The notes under the pieces were generated by a model that saw only the letters and a program-made list of their open reading frames with translations, was not told where the DNA came from and made no database searches. From Acephala macrosclerotiorum (taxonomy: Eukaryota; Ascomycota; Leotiomycetes; Helotiales; Mollisiaceae), in the NCBI GenBank assembly GCA_014904845.1, contig MU119305.1, positions 97,340 through 161,339 on the forward strand: DNA of 64,000 bases. The letters run 5' to 3'. How positions within the stretch are numbered: position 1 is the first letter of the stretch; each line of letters begins with the position of its first letter. Made by a program: the position numbers and the translations under genes. This document shows, one piece after another, positions 50,555-62,522 of the stretch.

Positions 50555-50979
50555 CTAGTTCACAATCGAGTTCTTAGCCCCGCATTTCTTCGTGCAGTAG
50601 TAGTTGAACTCATCACCACCAATGTGCGTCATCTTGGAACTGTAGTATGTTCCATCCTTTTCACTGGGATCAGCAGTGCACAACTCAACTCAATTAGATC
50701 TCAAGGAACACTTACGTAAGAGCAGTCAGGGCAAACATCCCATCACTTGTTCCCCGTGTTGCGTCGCTGGTAGTTCCAGCAAGTGCATGAGGTGGCGTCG
50801 GAGTTGATTTCGGATCCCCAAACGTAGTTGATGCCAGTGCAGGCAGCAACGTGGTGCAGGTCTGCCATAGCTCTGAGATCATTTTTAGTGCATGTTTTTG
50901 GGGTATGTCAAGTTAGTGGAATTTCCTACCCCGAGATGAATGCACTGACGGCCATGAAGGTGATGGCGGTGAATTGCAT
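50555..50979 (-). pseudogene. Second small secreted cysteine-rich protein, in-frame stop
   Basis: Exon 1 is 50979-50930 with signal peptide MQFTAITFMAVSAFISG. A 57-nt intron leads to exon 2 at 50872-50716, then an intron to exon 3 at 50656-50555. The mature part begins near DLHHVAAC and has SCTCWNYQ, DVCPDC and YYCTKKC, seven cysteines in all. Exon 2 has TGA at 50743-50745, between NTGNK and WDVC; CGA or TGG to TGA is the simplest cause. Alternatively a weak GTGATG donor just before that codon, with a CCCAG acceptor, would skip the stop and the DVCPDC part and still join exon 3 in frame. A TATATAA box lies about 100 nt upstream at 51080-51086. Same strand and organisation as the 10-cysteine gene 1.3 kb away, but not an obvious sequence duplicate. 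Confidence 0.55.
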
Positions 50980-51079
50980 TTTGAATTGGTGTAGAAGACC
51001 GTAAAGAGCTGGAGATGAAGACGAAGCTTGGAGTGCTTAATGGTGCTGGTTGATTTTCCTGTGATGGGCGTCGCTCAAC

Positions 51080-51086
51080 TATATAA
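51080..51086 (-). promoter_or_regulatory. TATA box of the second small secreted protein gene
   Basis: On the coding (minus) strand the sequence reads TTATATA about 100 nt before the ATG at 50979. Confidence 0.4.
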
Positions 51087-51533
51087 CCTCAAGTAGCTGC
51101 TGACGGATTGACCCTCGCAATGAAGGTAGCATGTAGTGCCCATCTTCTGGTTCGGGCTATTATTACCAGGTCGGCCGAAGAATGAGCCGCACATAACTCT
51201 GTGCGACTCTGCGAGGATCGAGGAGAGATACGAATTCATCATTTCGTGGTTGGTACCAAGGCGACGTTTCGAGCTGGTAACCCCTCCCTTTGTTGTGAGC
51301 GTGAGAATTAAGTTGAAGACAGGCATGCTTACACTATTCCATAAACGAGAAGTCTTAGCAATTAGAGTATTTTGGAACACTTCATTTGGAATACTTTCTC
51401 GAGCGCTCTGTAATACATTGAGCGCGTTCCAATCTGAAAGGTGATCGATTGATAGTCGAAAACAGCACGCACATTGGTGGAATAATTGCTACATGGTCTT
51501 CCACTCCGCAGCATGTCCTCAGTCAGAACTCTA

Positions 51534-51627
51534 TGCCTTTGACGATAGTTAAAGGTTTTCCTGCTAGGGAAAAATGGTTTACCTTGAGGTTACGTAATAA
51601 CACGTGAAATCAATGTCACGTTTTTGT
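51534..51627 (+). repeat. Left outer inverted repeat of the 11-kb block
   Basis: Matches the reverse complement of about 62425-62520: the first 22 bases are identical. Later blocks TACGTAATAACACGTGAAAT and GTCACGTTTTTG also match, separated by small indels. Confidence 0.8.
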
Positions 51628-53500
51628 GCCAAGAAACGCCAAGATGTGTCGCTTTTAGCACTTAGCGCTCCCCGTAGAGCAGCTCTAGCTCTACGTGGGA
51701 AATTATAAAAGGAAAACGCTTTTATTCGCGTTGGCGAAATTAATATAAATAAAAAATTTATATATTATTTAAAAGTTTTATAATAAATTTAAATCGTTAA
51801 AAATAAAATATAAAATAAAATATAATATAAAATATTAAAAACGTTTTATTATATTTTTAATAATAATTAAAAAAAAATTTATTAATAAAAAAAATTTATA
51901 TAAAAAATTGATAATATATATTTATATTAAAAAACGTTAAAATATATTATTTTTAATATTTAATATTTTTTGTAAAATAATTATATATATTAATAAATAT
52001 TTATAAATATTAAATAATTATTTTAAAAAATTTATTATAAATAAAAAATTTTTAATATTTTATAATTTAAATATATATTTTTTAAAATTATAAAAATATA
52101 TTAATTAATTTTTTTAATATTATTTATTTTAAAATAAAAATATATAAAATAAAATATATTAAATTAAATTTATATTTTTTTATATATAATAAAAAATTTA
52201 ATAAAATTAATTATTAATTATTAATTAATTTATTAAATTAATTTATTAAAATTTTAAATTTTAAAATTTGAATTTGAATTTAATTTTAAATTTAATTTTT
52301 TAATTTATTTTATAATTTTTATTAATTTTTATATAATTTATAATATTATTTTTAATATTTATTTATTAAAATTTTAATAATAAAATTTATTTATTTACTT
52401 TTTTTAATATTTATAATATTTTTAATTATTTATATAAAATATAAAAAAAAATTAATCGTTTTATAATTTTTTATTTTTATTATTAAAAATATTTATTTTA
52501 AATGTTTATAAGATTTTTTTATGAATTTTATAAACTTTTTACGAGTTTTTTTTTTAATATATTTTTTTAAATACGTTTTTTTTTAAAATTTAATTTTTAT
52601 TTATTTATTAAATTCGATTTTTTTTAAATTTTTATATATTTTTTAATTATGAATATTTTTTTTAATAAATTAATAATTTAATATTTTTTTATATTATATT
52701 TTATATTTAATTTTATTAATTTAATTTTAATTTATAATTTAATTTATTTAATAATTTTTTTATTTTAATATTTTAATAAATTAAATAAATAAAAATTTTA
52801 TATTATAATATATAATTAATTTAATAATTATAAATTATAAATTTTTTATATAAAAACTTTAATTTATTAATTTAAATTTTAATATTTTTTATTAAAATAT
52901 TATTATATATAAATTATATTATAAATAAAATTTTTATTTAATTCTTTTATTAATAATTAATATAATATTTTAAATATATTTTTATAATTTAATTTAATTA
53001 TTTTATTTATTTATTTATTTTAAAATGAAAAATTATTAAAAAATTTATTTTTATTTTTAATAATATTATTAAAATTATTTAAATTTTTAAAATAAATAAT
53101 TTTTTTAAATATTTTATAATTTATTATAATCGTTTATAAAAACGTATATATAAATTTTTTTATTATATATATTTTATAAATTTATTTATAATAATTAAAA
53201 TAATATTATTAATTAATTTTTTTAAAAATAATAATTTAATTATAATATTTAATAAAATTTTATTTATTATAAACGATTTTAATATTTTTATTAATAACGT
53301 TTTTATAAAAATATTTTTTTAATATAAATTATTATTTATTATTATATTTTATTTTTTCGTTTTTTAATTTTTTAATATATAAATTTTTAATTTTAATTAA
53401 TTTTCTTTTTATTAATTTTATTAAAAATATTATTATTTTTAAATAGTTTTTTATAAAAAAATTTTAAATTTATTAAATATATTAAAATATTATTTAAATA

Positions 53501-53719
53501 ATATTAGTATTAGATTAAAAATATCGAGTTTATTAATAAAACGATTTGAACGCACGTAAAATCTTTTTTTGAATTCTAATATACGTATTAATTTATAATT
53601 GATTAAAATTATTTAAAGAGTAAAACTCGAGATATAAAAATTTTACTTCGAAAATAAAAATAAAATAATATTAATTATATACGATTTCGAGTCGTACGTA
53701 AATATTATATAATATTTAT
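53501..53719 (+). repeat. LTR-like direct repeat, left copy
   Basis: About 219 bp that recurs in the same orientation at 59892-60111, for example AAAAATATCGAGTTTATTA and TATACGTATTAATTTATAAT. Differences are mostly C/T and G/A. The spacing of 6.39 kb and the length fit the two LTRs of a retrotransposon. Confidence 0.7.
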
Positions 53720-56700
53720 TTCGATACTAGTAATTTTTTTTCTATAATAAAAATATTATCGTTTTCAATAATTTAAACGAATAAAAAAAAAAAATTTTTT
53801 ATTATATATTGTAAATATATAAAACTTATTGATTTTAATATAAATAAAAATATTAAAAAAATGAAAATCATATAATTAAATATTAAAAGCAATATTAATT
53901 CGTTAATATTATTTTTAAAATTCGTTGAAATTTATAAATTTCGAATTTAAATTTTTATTTTTATTTTTAATTTAAAATTTTAAATAATAATAATATTAAA
54001 AATAAATATATATATATATATATTTTTTTTTATTACTTTTTCTTTTTTCAATTTATTTTTTTATTCGTACTTTAAAATAATTAATATTTAAAAATTTTTT
54101 AAAAATTTTATTAAAAATTAATTTTATTATAATATTTATTAAATTGTTTTAATTATTGATTTATTTAATCTTTTACAATTTTCTTTGTTCGTATAATTAT
54201 CGTAGAATTATAATATCGATTATTAAACGCTTTTTTTTAATCGTTTTAAACTTAATTAAATACTCGTAAAATAAATACGAATCAATATATACGATTATCG
54301 AAATATTAAAAAAATCGAATTATTTTATAATTATATTTATAATAAATTTAATTACTATTATTATATCGATTTTTTTTACTATTTTATATATTTTTAAAAT
54401 TAATACACTTTTAATAATTCGTTTATTTTTGATAGAATTATAATAAATAAATAAAAATTTAATTTCGAATTTTTTATTATTTTTTTTGTTTTCGTTCGTA
54501 AAAATAATTTTATATTTAATTTAAAAATTAAAATTTTTATTATTTATAAACGATTCGTCGACGAAAATGAAAAATTTTATTATTAATAAATTTATAATAA
54601 TATATTTAAATTCTCGATTTAAAATTTTAATTTATTATTTTAATTTATTATTTAATATAATAATTTATTTTCGATCGAATTTTAATATTAAATAATAATT
54701 AATAAATTGTAATAATATAAATATTTCGAGCGTATTATTTTTTATATTTAATTTATATATTCGATAAATTAAAATTTATTAATTTAAATTTATTATTTTA
54801 ATTTTTTTATATTGAATTAATATATATTTATTAAAAATCAATAAAAATTTTGATATAAAAATTGCTTTTAATTTTATTACGAATTTAATTTTTTTAAATT
54901 AATTTTTTTTAAGATTAAAAAATTTTTTTTTTTGTTAATATAAACGTATTATTCGTTTATATTTTAATAATATTAAAAAAAAATTTTCGATTATAATTAA
55001 AAAATAAAAATCGTATATAAATATAATTATTAATAGTTTTTTTATAATATTTATAGTATTTATAATATATAATTTATTAATATATTTTTATTTTTATTAT
55101 TTTATATAATAATTTCAAAATTATTATAATAATATTCAATAAATAAAAATAATAAATTTATTTTAATAAATATATAAATATTAATCGTTAAAAATTAATT
55201 ATTAATTATATATATATTTGTATAATACTACAAAATTATATTTTAATTGTTTTATTTAAAAATTGAATTAAAAAAAATATTAATATAATAATAATTTATT
55301 AATTAGTTTTTTAAATAATTAAAAATTATATAAAAAAAAATTTTATTATTATTATATTTTTAAATTACTAATTTTAATTTTTGATATAAATTATTAATAA
55401 TTTTATTTTTGATTTTATTAATTAATTTCGAATTAAAAATACGAATATTAATATATTTAATAAAATCAAATTTAACGAATTAAAAAAAAATTTATAATTA
55501 AATTATTGACTTTTTTTTATTAAAATTCTTCGAATAATATTTCGAATATAATAATTACACTTTTTTTTGTAATTATAATAAAAACTTTTTATCGATTTTT
55601 TTTGATTTATAATAAACGTTATAAATATTTTATTTTTATTTTCAATAATAATAATAAACGTATTATTGAAATTTTTATTATTGTTTTCGTTTTTAGTAAA
55701 TTAATAATATTTATTTCGTCGTAGTTTTTTATCGAGTATTTTTTTATTATTACGTAATTTTTTCGATCGTTTTCGATCGCGTTATTCTATTAGTAATTTA
55801 TTATTTGAATTTTTTTGATTTAATTTATCGAATAAAAAAAATATAAAAAAAATTTTTTATTAATAGTTTTTTTATAAACTATTTTTTTTATATAATACAA
55901 TGTAATTATTATTGAATAAAATTTAATCAATTTATAAAATATATTGATCGTATATATTTTTTCGTTCGTTATTAATAGTTTATATAAATTTTTTTTTTTT
56001 TTTTTTTTTTCGTTAAATATATACGTTCGAAAAAATTAATAAATTTAAAGTAAATCTCGTATTCGAATTATTTTTTATTACAAATACGTTCGTAATTTAA
56101 CGTTTAACGTATAAACGTTGTATTTTTTTAATAATTACGTGAATTGTTTTAATTCTTTTAATTATTAATAAAAATAGTATATTTTTAACGATTATTTTAA
56201 AATATATTTTAAAAATTAATAATATTGATATAATTTCGTTTAATTTTATTAAATCGTTTATTATTTTAATTATTATTTGTAAAATTAATTTTCTATTGAT
56301 TTATTTATTAATAAAATCGTTTCAAATAATTTTATAAATTTATTGTAATAAAATATAATATTTTTTTATTTTTTTTATATTATTATAAATTTTGACGAAT
56401 ATTTTTTTAATTTTAATTATTATTGTTTTTGTATATTATTAGAATTTTATAAACGAGAAATTTTTTTTTATATTGTAAACGAAATAATTTAATAATTTTT
56501 AGTATATATCGATTTAATATATTTAAAAAATATTTTATATTATTTTTATAAATATATTTTTCAAAAATTTAATTATTTAAAATATTATTATTAAATTTAC
56601 TATTTATAATATTGATTTTTTATTTAAATATAAAATATTAATAATAATAAAATAATTAAATCTATAATTATTTTATAAAATAAATTTGAATTTTTTAAAT

Positions 56701-58770
56701 AATTTATTGTATATTTAATAATAATAATAATATTTAATAAAATATTAAATATATTTAATATTTATATTGTAATTTGTATATTAAATTTTTTTTAATAAAC
56801 GTCGTATTAATAAATAATCGAATTATCGATATAATTATTATAATTTGATTTTGATAAAATAATTTCAAATTAAATTTTTTTTTTATTAATATAATAATAT
56901 TTATAAATAATTTTATTTTTATACGATTAAAATAATTTTATTTTTTTAAATTAAAACGTTTTTAAAATTATCGAATTTTATTTTTATTTTATTTATATTT
57001 TAAATATAAAATAAAAATTATATATTTATTAAAACGATATAAAATATTATAATATTTAAAAACGTATTAATTTGAATTATTTTTTACGATAATATAATTT
57101 TTTTATTAAATCGAATTTTATAAATATTAATTATTAATACGTTTAATTAAACTTTATTATCGATTTTTTATAGTATTCGAAATTGTAATTAATCGATAAT
57201 TGATATTTTTATAATTTTATTATTTAATATAATTTTTTAAAATTTTTTAAACGAATAACGATTTTCGAATATAAATATTAAATTTTTATCGAATTATTAT
57301 AATAGTAAATTAAATATATATTTTTTTATAATAATATAATAAATAAATTAATTGTTTAAAATAATTATTATTTAAATATTATTAATTTTTTTAATTTAAT
57401 AAAGTAAATTTTATTTTTATTTTCTATTTTTATATTTATTAATAATTAATCAATTTTTTCGATTTTATCGTTTTTTAAAAAAAAAATTATATTTTTATAT
57501 TTAATAAAAAACTTTTAATAATAAATCGTTATAATATTACGATTAATAATATATTAAACGTATTATTGAAATTTAAAATATATTTATTATTGATTAATAA
57601 TTTGATTTATTACAAATATAATATTTTTTTTAATAAAAAATTTTTTAGTAATTACAATTCGTATAATAATTATTATTATTTCAAAATAATTTTTTATTTT
57701 TTTTATTAAATCAAAAAAATCGAAAAATCGAAATTGATTTATATTTATATTTTTTATTGCGTTTTTCGTATATTCGATTAATTTAATTTTAATCGATTTT
57801 ATTATAATTTTTTGAGTTTTTTTAAAAATTACAATCGAAATTATTATTATATTATTATATTTTTTATAAACGTATTATAATATCGATTGCGAATTGTAAT
57901 TTAATATAAACGCTTTCGAATATATTTATAAATTTATAAAGTATAAAATTACATTTTTTAATACTTTTATAAGCGTTAATAATTTAATTTTAAAAACTAT
58001 ATTTTATACGATATTCGTTCGATAAATTACATTAAATTTATTAGAATTAATCGAAAAATAATTAAAAGTATTTTAATTTAATTTTCGATCGATTAATAAT
58101 AATATTTTGTAATAATATAGTTTTTTTTTATAAAAATATATATAATTATCGATTTTCGTTTGTTTTAAAATACGTTCGAATTATATTTATTATTATTATA
58201 AAATTATAATTTTTTTTGCGATTTTATCGTAATAAAATAAATTCGTACGATTTTTAAATATAATAAAAAATATTTTATCGTATTAATTTTTTAATAATTC
58301 GATTTTAAAATAATAATCGTAAAAAATTTATAATTTAATATTAAAAGTATTAAATAATTTTTTATTATACTTTTTATTATTATTAGTATATATTTTTATT
58401 AAATTCGTAAGTAATTTTATTAATATATTTTATAAAAATTATTATTTAATCGAACGTTTTAATTAAAATTTATATTTTTTTAATTTTATAAATTATTTTA
58501 TTAATATATTAATTAGTAAAATTATTGATTTAAAAATTAAATATTTAAAAATTGTATATTAAAATACTATATATTTAAAATTTAAATTTCGTAAAATTAA
58601 ATATTTAAAATATTTAAAATTTAAAAATATTATAATCGTAAAAATAAATTATTTTAAAAAATAATATTATTTTAAACGATTGTTTTTTCGATATTAATCG
58701 AATTTTATTTAAAGTAAATATAAAATTTATTTTTATTTATTAATTAATTTATTATTATTTTTTTCAATTT

Positions 58771-58884
58771 ATTTATAATATTTTTTTTTATTTATAATAT
58801 TTTTTTTTATTTATAATATTTTTTTTTATTTATAATATTTTTTTTTATTTATAATATTTTTTTTTATTTATAATATTTTTTTCG
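58771..58884. repeat. 19-bp minisatellite, six copies
   Basis: Unit ATTTATAATA followed by nine T, repeated with a period of 19 from 58771. Copies are essentially identical, unlike the heavily mutated surroundings, so expansion is younger than most of the mutation. Confidence 0.85.
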
Positions 58885-59891
58885 AGTATTTTTACAATTT
58901 TTTTCTCGTTTTTTAATAATTATATTTTTTATTTATATAATATATTTCGCAATTTTCGAATAAAAATTAATATTATTTTAAAAAACGTATTTTTCGTTTA
59001 TTTATTGAAATTACTTTTAAAATATTTTTATATAATATAATTCGTATATTCGTTTTACTTATAATATTTAATATTAAATATAATAAATATATCGATTATT
59101 ATTTTATTCAAGTTTTTATTCGTTATATCGATTAATAAATTTTATATATTTTTTTTTAATTTTATATTTTATTTCGAAAAATATTATTTCGAAAAATAAA
59201 AAGTAATTAATTTTATAAATAATTTTATAAGTAATTTGAGCGTTTTAATAATATTAAATAATAAAAGCGAATAAAGAAAAATGAATACAAAAACGAATAT
59301 AAAAACGAATACAAAAATAAATAAACGTTTTTAAAAAATAAATATTTTCAATAAACGTTTAATTGAACGTTTAATTAAACGTTTACAATAAACGTTTCTA
59401 TAGTACGTTTTTCGATAGTAATTTGTAAAAACTTCGTATAATCGTAATTTAATATCGATATATTATTCGATTAATTGATTCGAAATTGTAAAATGTAAAT
59501 ATAATCAAAATAAAAAATAAAAAATAATATTGATTTAATGTGATATTTAAAATTAAATAATAAATATAATAATTCAATTAATTATTTAATTGAACGTTTC
59601 GTAAAATAATATTATTTTACGTAATAAACGTAAACTCGAATTAATCATTTAAAAGTACGAATTTTTTTATAATTAATTTTTTTAAATTCTCGAAAAACAA
59701 TTAAATATTTCAATTTCGTTTTTATAAAAAAAAAATAATAAATTTTTTTTATAGTCTAATAATTTCTAATAATATTTAATCGAAATTTTTTAATACTTTT
59801 TATAATAAACTTATTAATATTTCTAGTTTATTATATTTCGTTTTTTTTAATAAATTTTTACTAATTCGTAATTAAAAACAACTATTGATTA

Positions 59892-60111
59892 ATATTAATA
59901 TTATATTAAAAATATCGAGTTTATTAATAAAACGATTTAAACGTTTATAAAATTTTTCTTTGGATTTTAATATACGTATTAATTTATAATTAATTAAAAC
60001 TATTTAAAAAGTAAAACTCGAAATATAAAAATTTTACTTTGAAAATAAAAGTAAAATAATACTAATTATATACGATTTCGAATCGTACGTGAATATCATA
60101 TAATATTTATT
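59892..60111 (+). repeat. LTR-like direct repeat, right copy
   Basis: Same-orientation partner of 53501-53719. Together they bound a 6.6-kb unit. No reverse transcriptase or integrase frame survives in between. Confidence 0.7.
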
Positions 60112-61190
60112 AATTTTTTTTATATAATATTTTAAATATTATTTTTTATTTTTTATTTTTTTTTTATAAATTAAATTATATAAATATTTTAATTTTTTAT
60201 AATTTTTTTTATAATTTTTTTATTAATAATAATATATATTTATTTTTAATTATTAAATTATTAAATTTTTTATTAAAAAATTCGATTTTTTAATATATAT
60301 TTTTTAAATTTTTTTAAATTTATTTTTATAATTTAATATAAAAATAAATATATTAATAATATTAAATTATATTATTTTTATATATTTTTTATATATTATT
60401 ATTTATTATTTATTAATTTTAATATTAATCGTTTTTGTAAATACAATATTAGTTTAATAATTACATGCGATATTAGTTTTAATTCGAACTAATATCGTTT
60501 TATTAAAATTGAAATTATATTTTTTCAATTTTTGCGCGCTTTTTTAAATAATTAATTACAATTCAACGAATATAATTAGAATTATTTTATGTTTTCGTTT
60601 TTGATTTATTATTAATAATAAGTATTTTTTAATAATATTAATAGTTTTTATTTTTAATAAATTTTTATTTATTATTAAAATTTTATATTTAAAATTTTTA
60701 ATTTTAATATTATTTTTATTATTTTATTTTTATTTATTTTATATAAAAAAAATTAATTAAAATTTTATAAATTTTATTATTATATATTAATTTATATATT
60801 TATTTTAATTTTAATATAAATTATAATAATTTATTAAACGTTTTTTATAAAAATCGTTATTTTAAATATTTTATTACGATTTTATAAAAAAAAAATTATT
60901 ATTATTAATTTAATTAATAAATTTTGTTTTTAAAAATATTTTATATATAATTTTTTTTTATTTAATATTTTTTTAATTTTAATATATATTTTTATATGTT
61001 TTTTTATTTAAATTTTTTATTATATAATATATTAATTTTTTTTAAATTATATTTTTATAATATAATATAAAAGCGATTTATTAATTTAAAAAAAAATTTA
61101 ATTTTTTTTTAATTTTTATAAAAAATTTTAATAATTTAATTAAATAAAAAATATTAATTTTAAAATTAATTTTTATAATATATATTTATA

Positions 61191-61280
61191 TTAAAATATA
61201 TTAAAATATATTAAAATATATTAAAATATATTAAAATATATTAAAATATATTAAAATATATTAAAATATATTAAAATATA
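61191..61280. repeat. 10-bp tandem repeat, nine copies
   Basis: Perfect TTAAAATATA units in the AT-rich block just left of its right border. Confidence 0.9.
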
Positions 61281-61411
61281 TTATTTTTAATATTTAATAT
61301 TTTTTATAAAATAGTTTTAATTTTATATAAAAAAAATTATAAAAAAAAACGGTTTTATTCGCGCCGGCGAAGCCGGTACGATTAAAAGCTTTATATTATT
61401 TCAAAGTTCGA

Positions 61412-61570
61412 GTCGTCAAAGGCAAAGCACGGCGCGAGGTACAAGAGACGTTCTACTATTCAAACATCAGATTCCAGAACCTGGATACGTGACTCAGGAT
61501 CATACCTCCATTTGGCAAAGAAAATAGTGGGATGTCCCTCGTACCTCGCGCCATGCCCTGCCTTTGACGG
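61412..61570. repeat. Inverted repeat with about 29-bp arms around 100 bp
   Basis: CGTCAAAGGCAAAGCACGGC (continuing GCGAGGTAC) at the left arm pairs with GTACCTCGCGCCATGCCCTG (continuing CCTTTGACG) at the right arm, with a few mismatches. The outer 11 bases equal the end sequence of the 11-kb block but point the opposite way. Confidence 0.7.
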
Positions 61571-62254
61571 TTTGGTCTTAAGCCAAGTAAATAGTAAAGC
61601 TTAATTTATGCCTTGATATTCATCTACTGTAATAGGCGTCCTATGCCTGCCTATCAACTCAGCTTCCTTTGTTTTAATTATCCACGCTTGCAAAGTTTCC
61701 TCGACTTCCTCTTGTGTAATCTACTGCTTATAAACAGCCTTCTTTTTAGCCCTCTTTTAATTCTGCTTTTTTTAGCTTTAATATTAATAGTACGGCAAAC
61801 TGTACAAGTCATATTACGCTCTTTAAAATCAACAAATCTCCGTATTTAATTATATTCAAAACACTACTTCTTTTTAGCTTCTTTTTTATTTTTTTGACAG
61901 CTTGCTATAGTCTGTTGATACTTGTAATCTACTACTAATAAAGCTTGTATCCGCACTTGTACTTCTTCTTTTTTTATAGCTTACGCCTTTATATTTTTGA
62001 AGTTATTCCGTCAGATTTTGTAAAGCTGACAAGTGCTTTAACGATATCCCTCTATTTTGTATTTTACTAAAGCTTTAAAAGACTTGTAGTCGGCACAGTG
62101 TAGTCGATTTTGAGGAGGGTTTATAGGTTTAAATGGTTGTAAAGAGTCTTTTGGGGCTTTCGTAGAAGCTAGGAGAAGTCGCGTGCGATAACGCACTAAA
62201 TTGTTATAAAGAGTAAAGCTAGGAGCGAACATTTTAAGAGTTATAGAGTAGAGG

Positions 62255-62329
62255 TAGAGCTGAGAGATAGAGCTGAGAAATGGAGTTGAGAGATGGAGCT
62301 GAGAAATGGAGCTGAGAGATGGAGTTGAG
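62255..62329. repeat. 13-bp minisatellite, about six copies
   Basis: Variants of TGGAGCTGAGAGA repeated with a period of 13 inside the transposon remnant. Confidence 0.85.
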
Positions 62330-62424
62330 ATTTTAAAGTTGTAAAGGTTAAGTGGCGCTAAAACCTTAATTTTTAGGCTTTATAAGGCACTCACAAAGTG
62401 CTATAGATTATTGATGCGCAAAAA

Positions 62425-62520
62425 CGTGACTTTTTTGAACCGGAATTTCACGTGTTATTACGTAAACTCTATGTGAACTTTTTTCCTTTAACAGGAAACC
62501 TTTAACTATCGTCAAAGGCA
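62425..62520 (-). repeat. Right outer inverted repeat of the 11-kb block
   Basis: Inverted partner of 51534-51627, ending CGTCAAAGGCA and followed by TA. Confidence 0.8.
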
Positions 62521-62522
62521 TA

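Larger units (their letters stand above)
61345..62400 (-). mobile_element. Less-mutated transposon remnant at the right side of the AT-rich block
   Basis: Composition changes abruptly at about 61345. The sequence GGTTTTATTCGCGCCGGCGAAGCCGG here matches a mutated copy at about 51718-51750 near the other border in the same orientation. Minus-strand pieces read like mobile-element protein: PFKPINPPQNRLHC and YKSFKALVKYKIEGYR at 62038-62232. A Lys-rich segment with ALLVVDYKYQQTIASCQKNK follows near 61880-61960, but frames are broken. I cannot name the superfamily. Confidence 0.4.
51534..62520. mobile_element. 11-kb AT-rich RIP-mutated mobile-element block with terminal inverted repeats
   Basis: The outer ends are inverted copies beginning TGCCTTTGACGATAGTTAAAGG, about 95 bp long with a few indels (51534-51627 and about 62425-62520). 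TA flanks both (51532-51533 and 62521-62522). Between about 51700 and 61345 the DNA is almost pure A/T with no usable open frame, and the remaining cytosines lie mostly in CpG. It contains nested repeats (listed separately) and looks like an original element invaded by at least one retroelement and then heavily mutated. The right part (61.35-62.4 kb) is much less mutated. Confidence 0.75.

Noticed and set aside
58771..58884. Possible CRISPR-like array
   Set aside because: Units are directly adjacent without spacers, and the genome is eukaryotic.
61412..61570. tRNA or other structured RNA
   Set aside because: The pairing arms are long and the loop is about 100 bp; no tRNA B-box or cloverleaf pattern.
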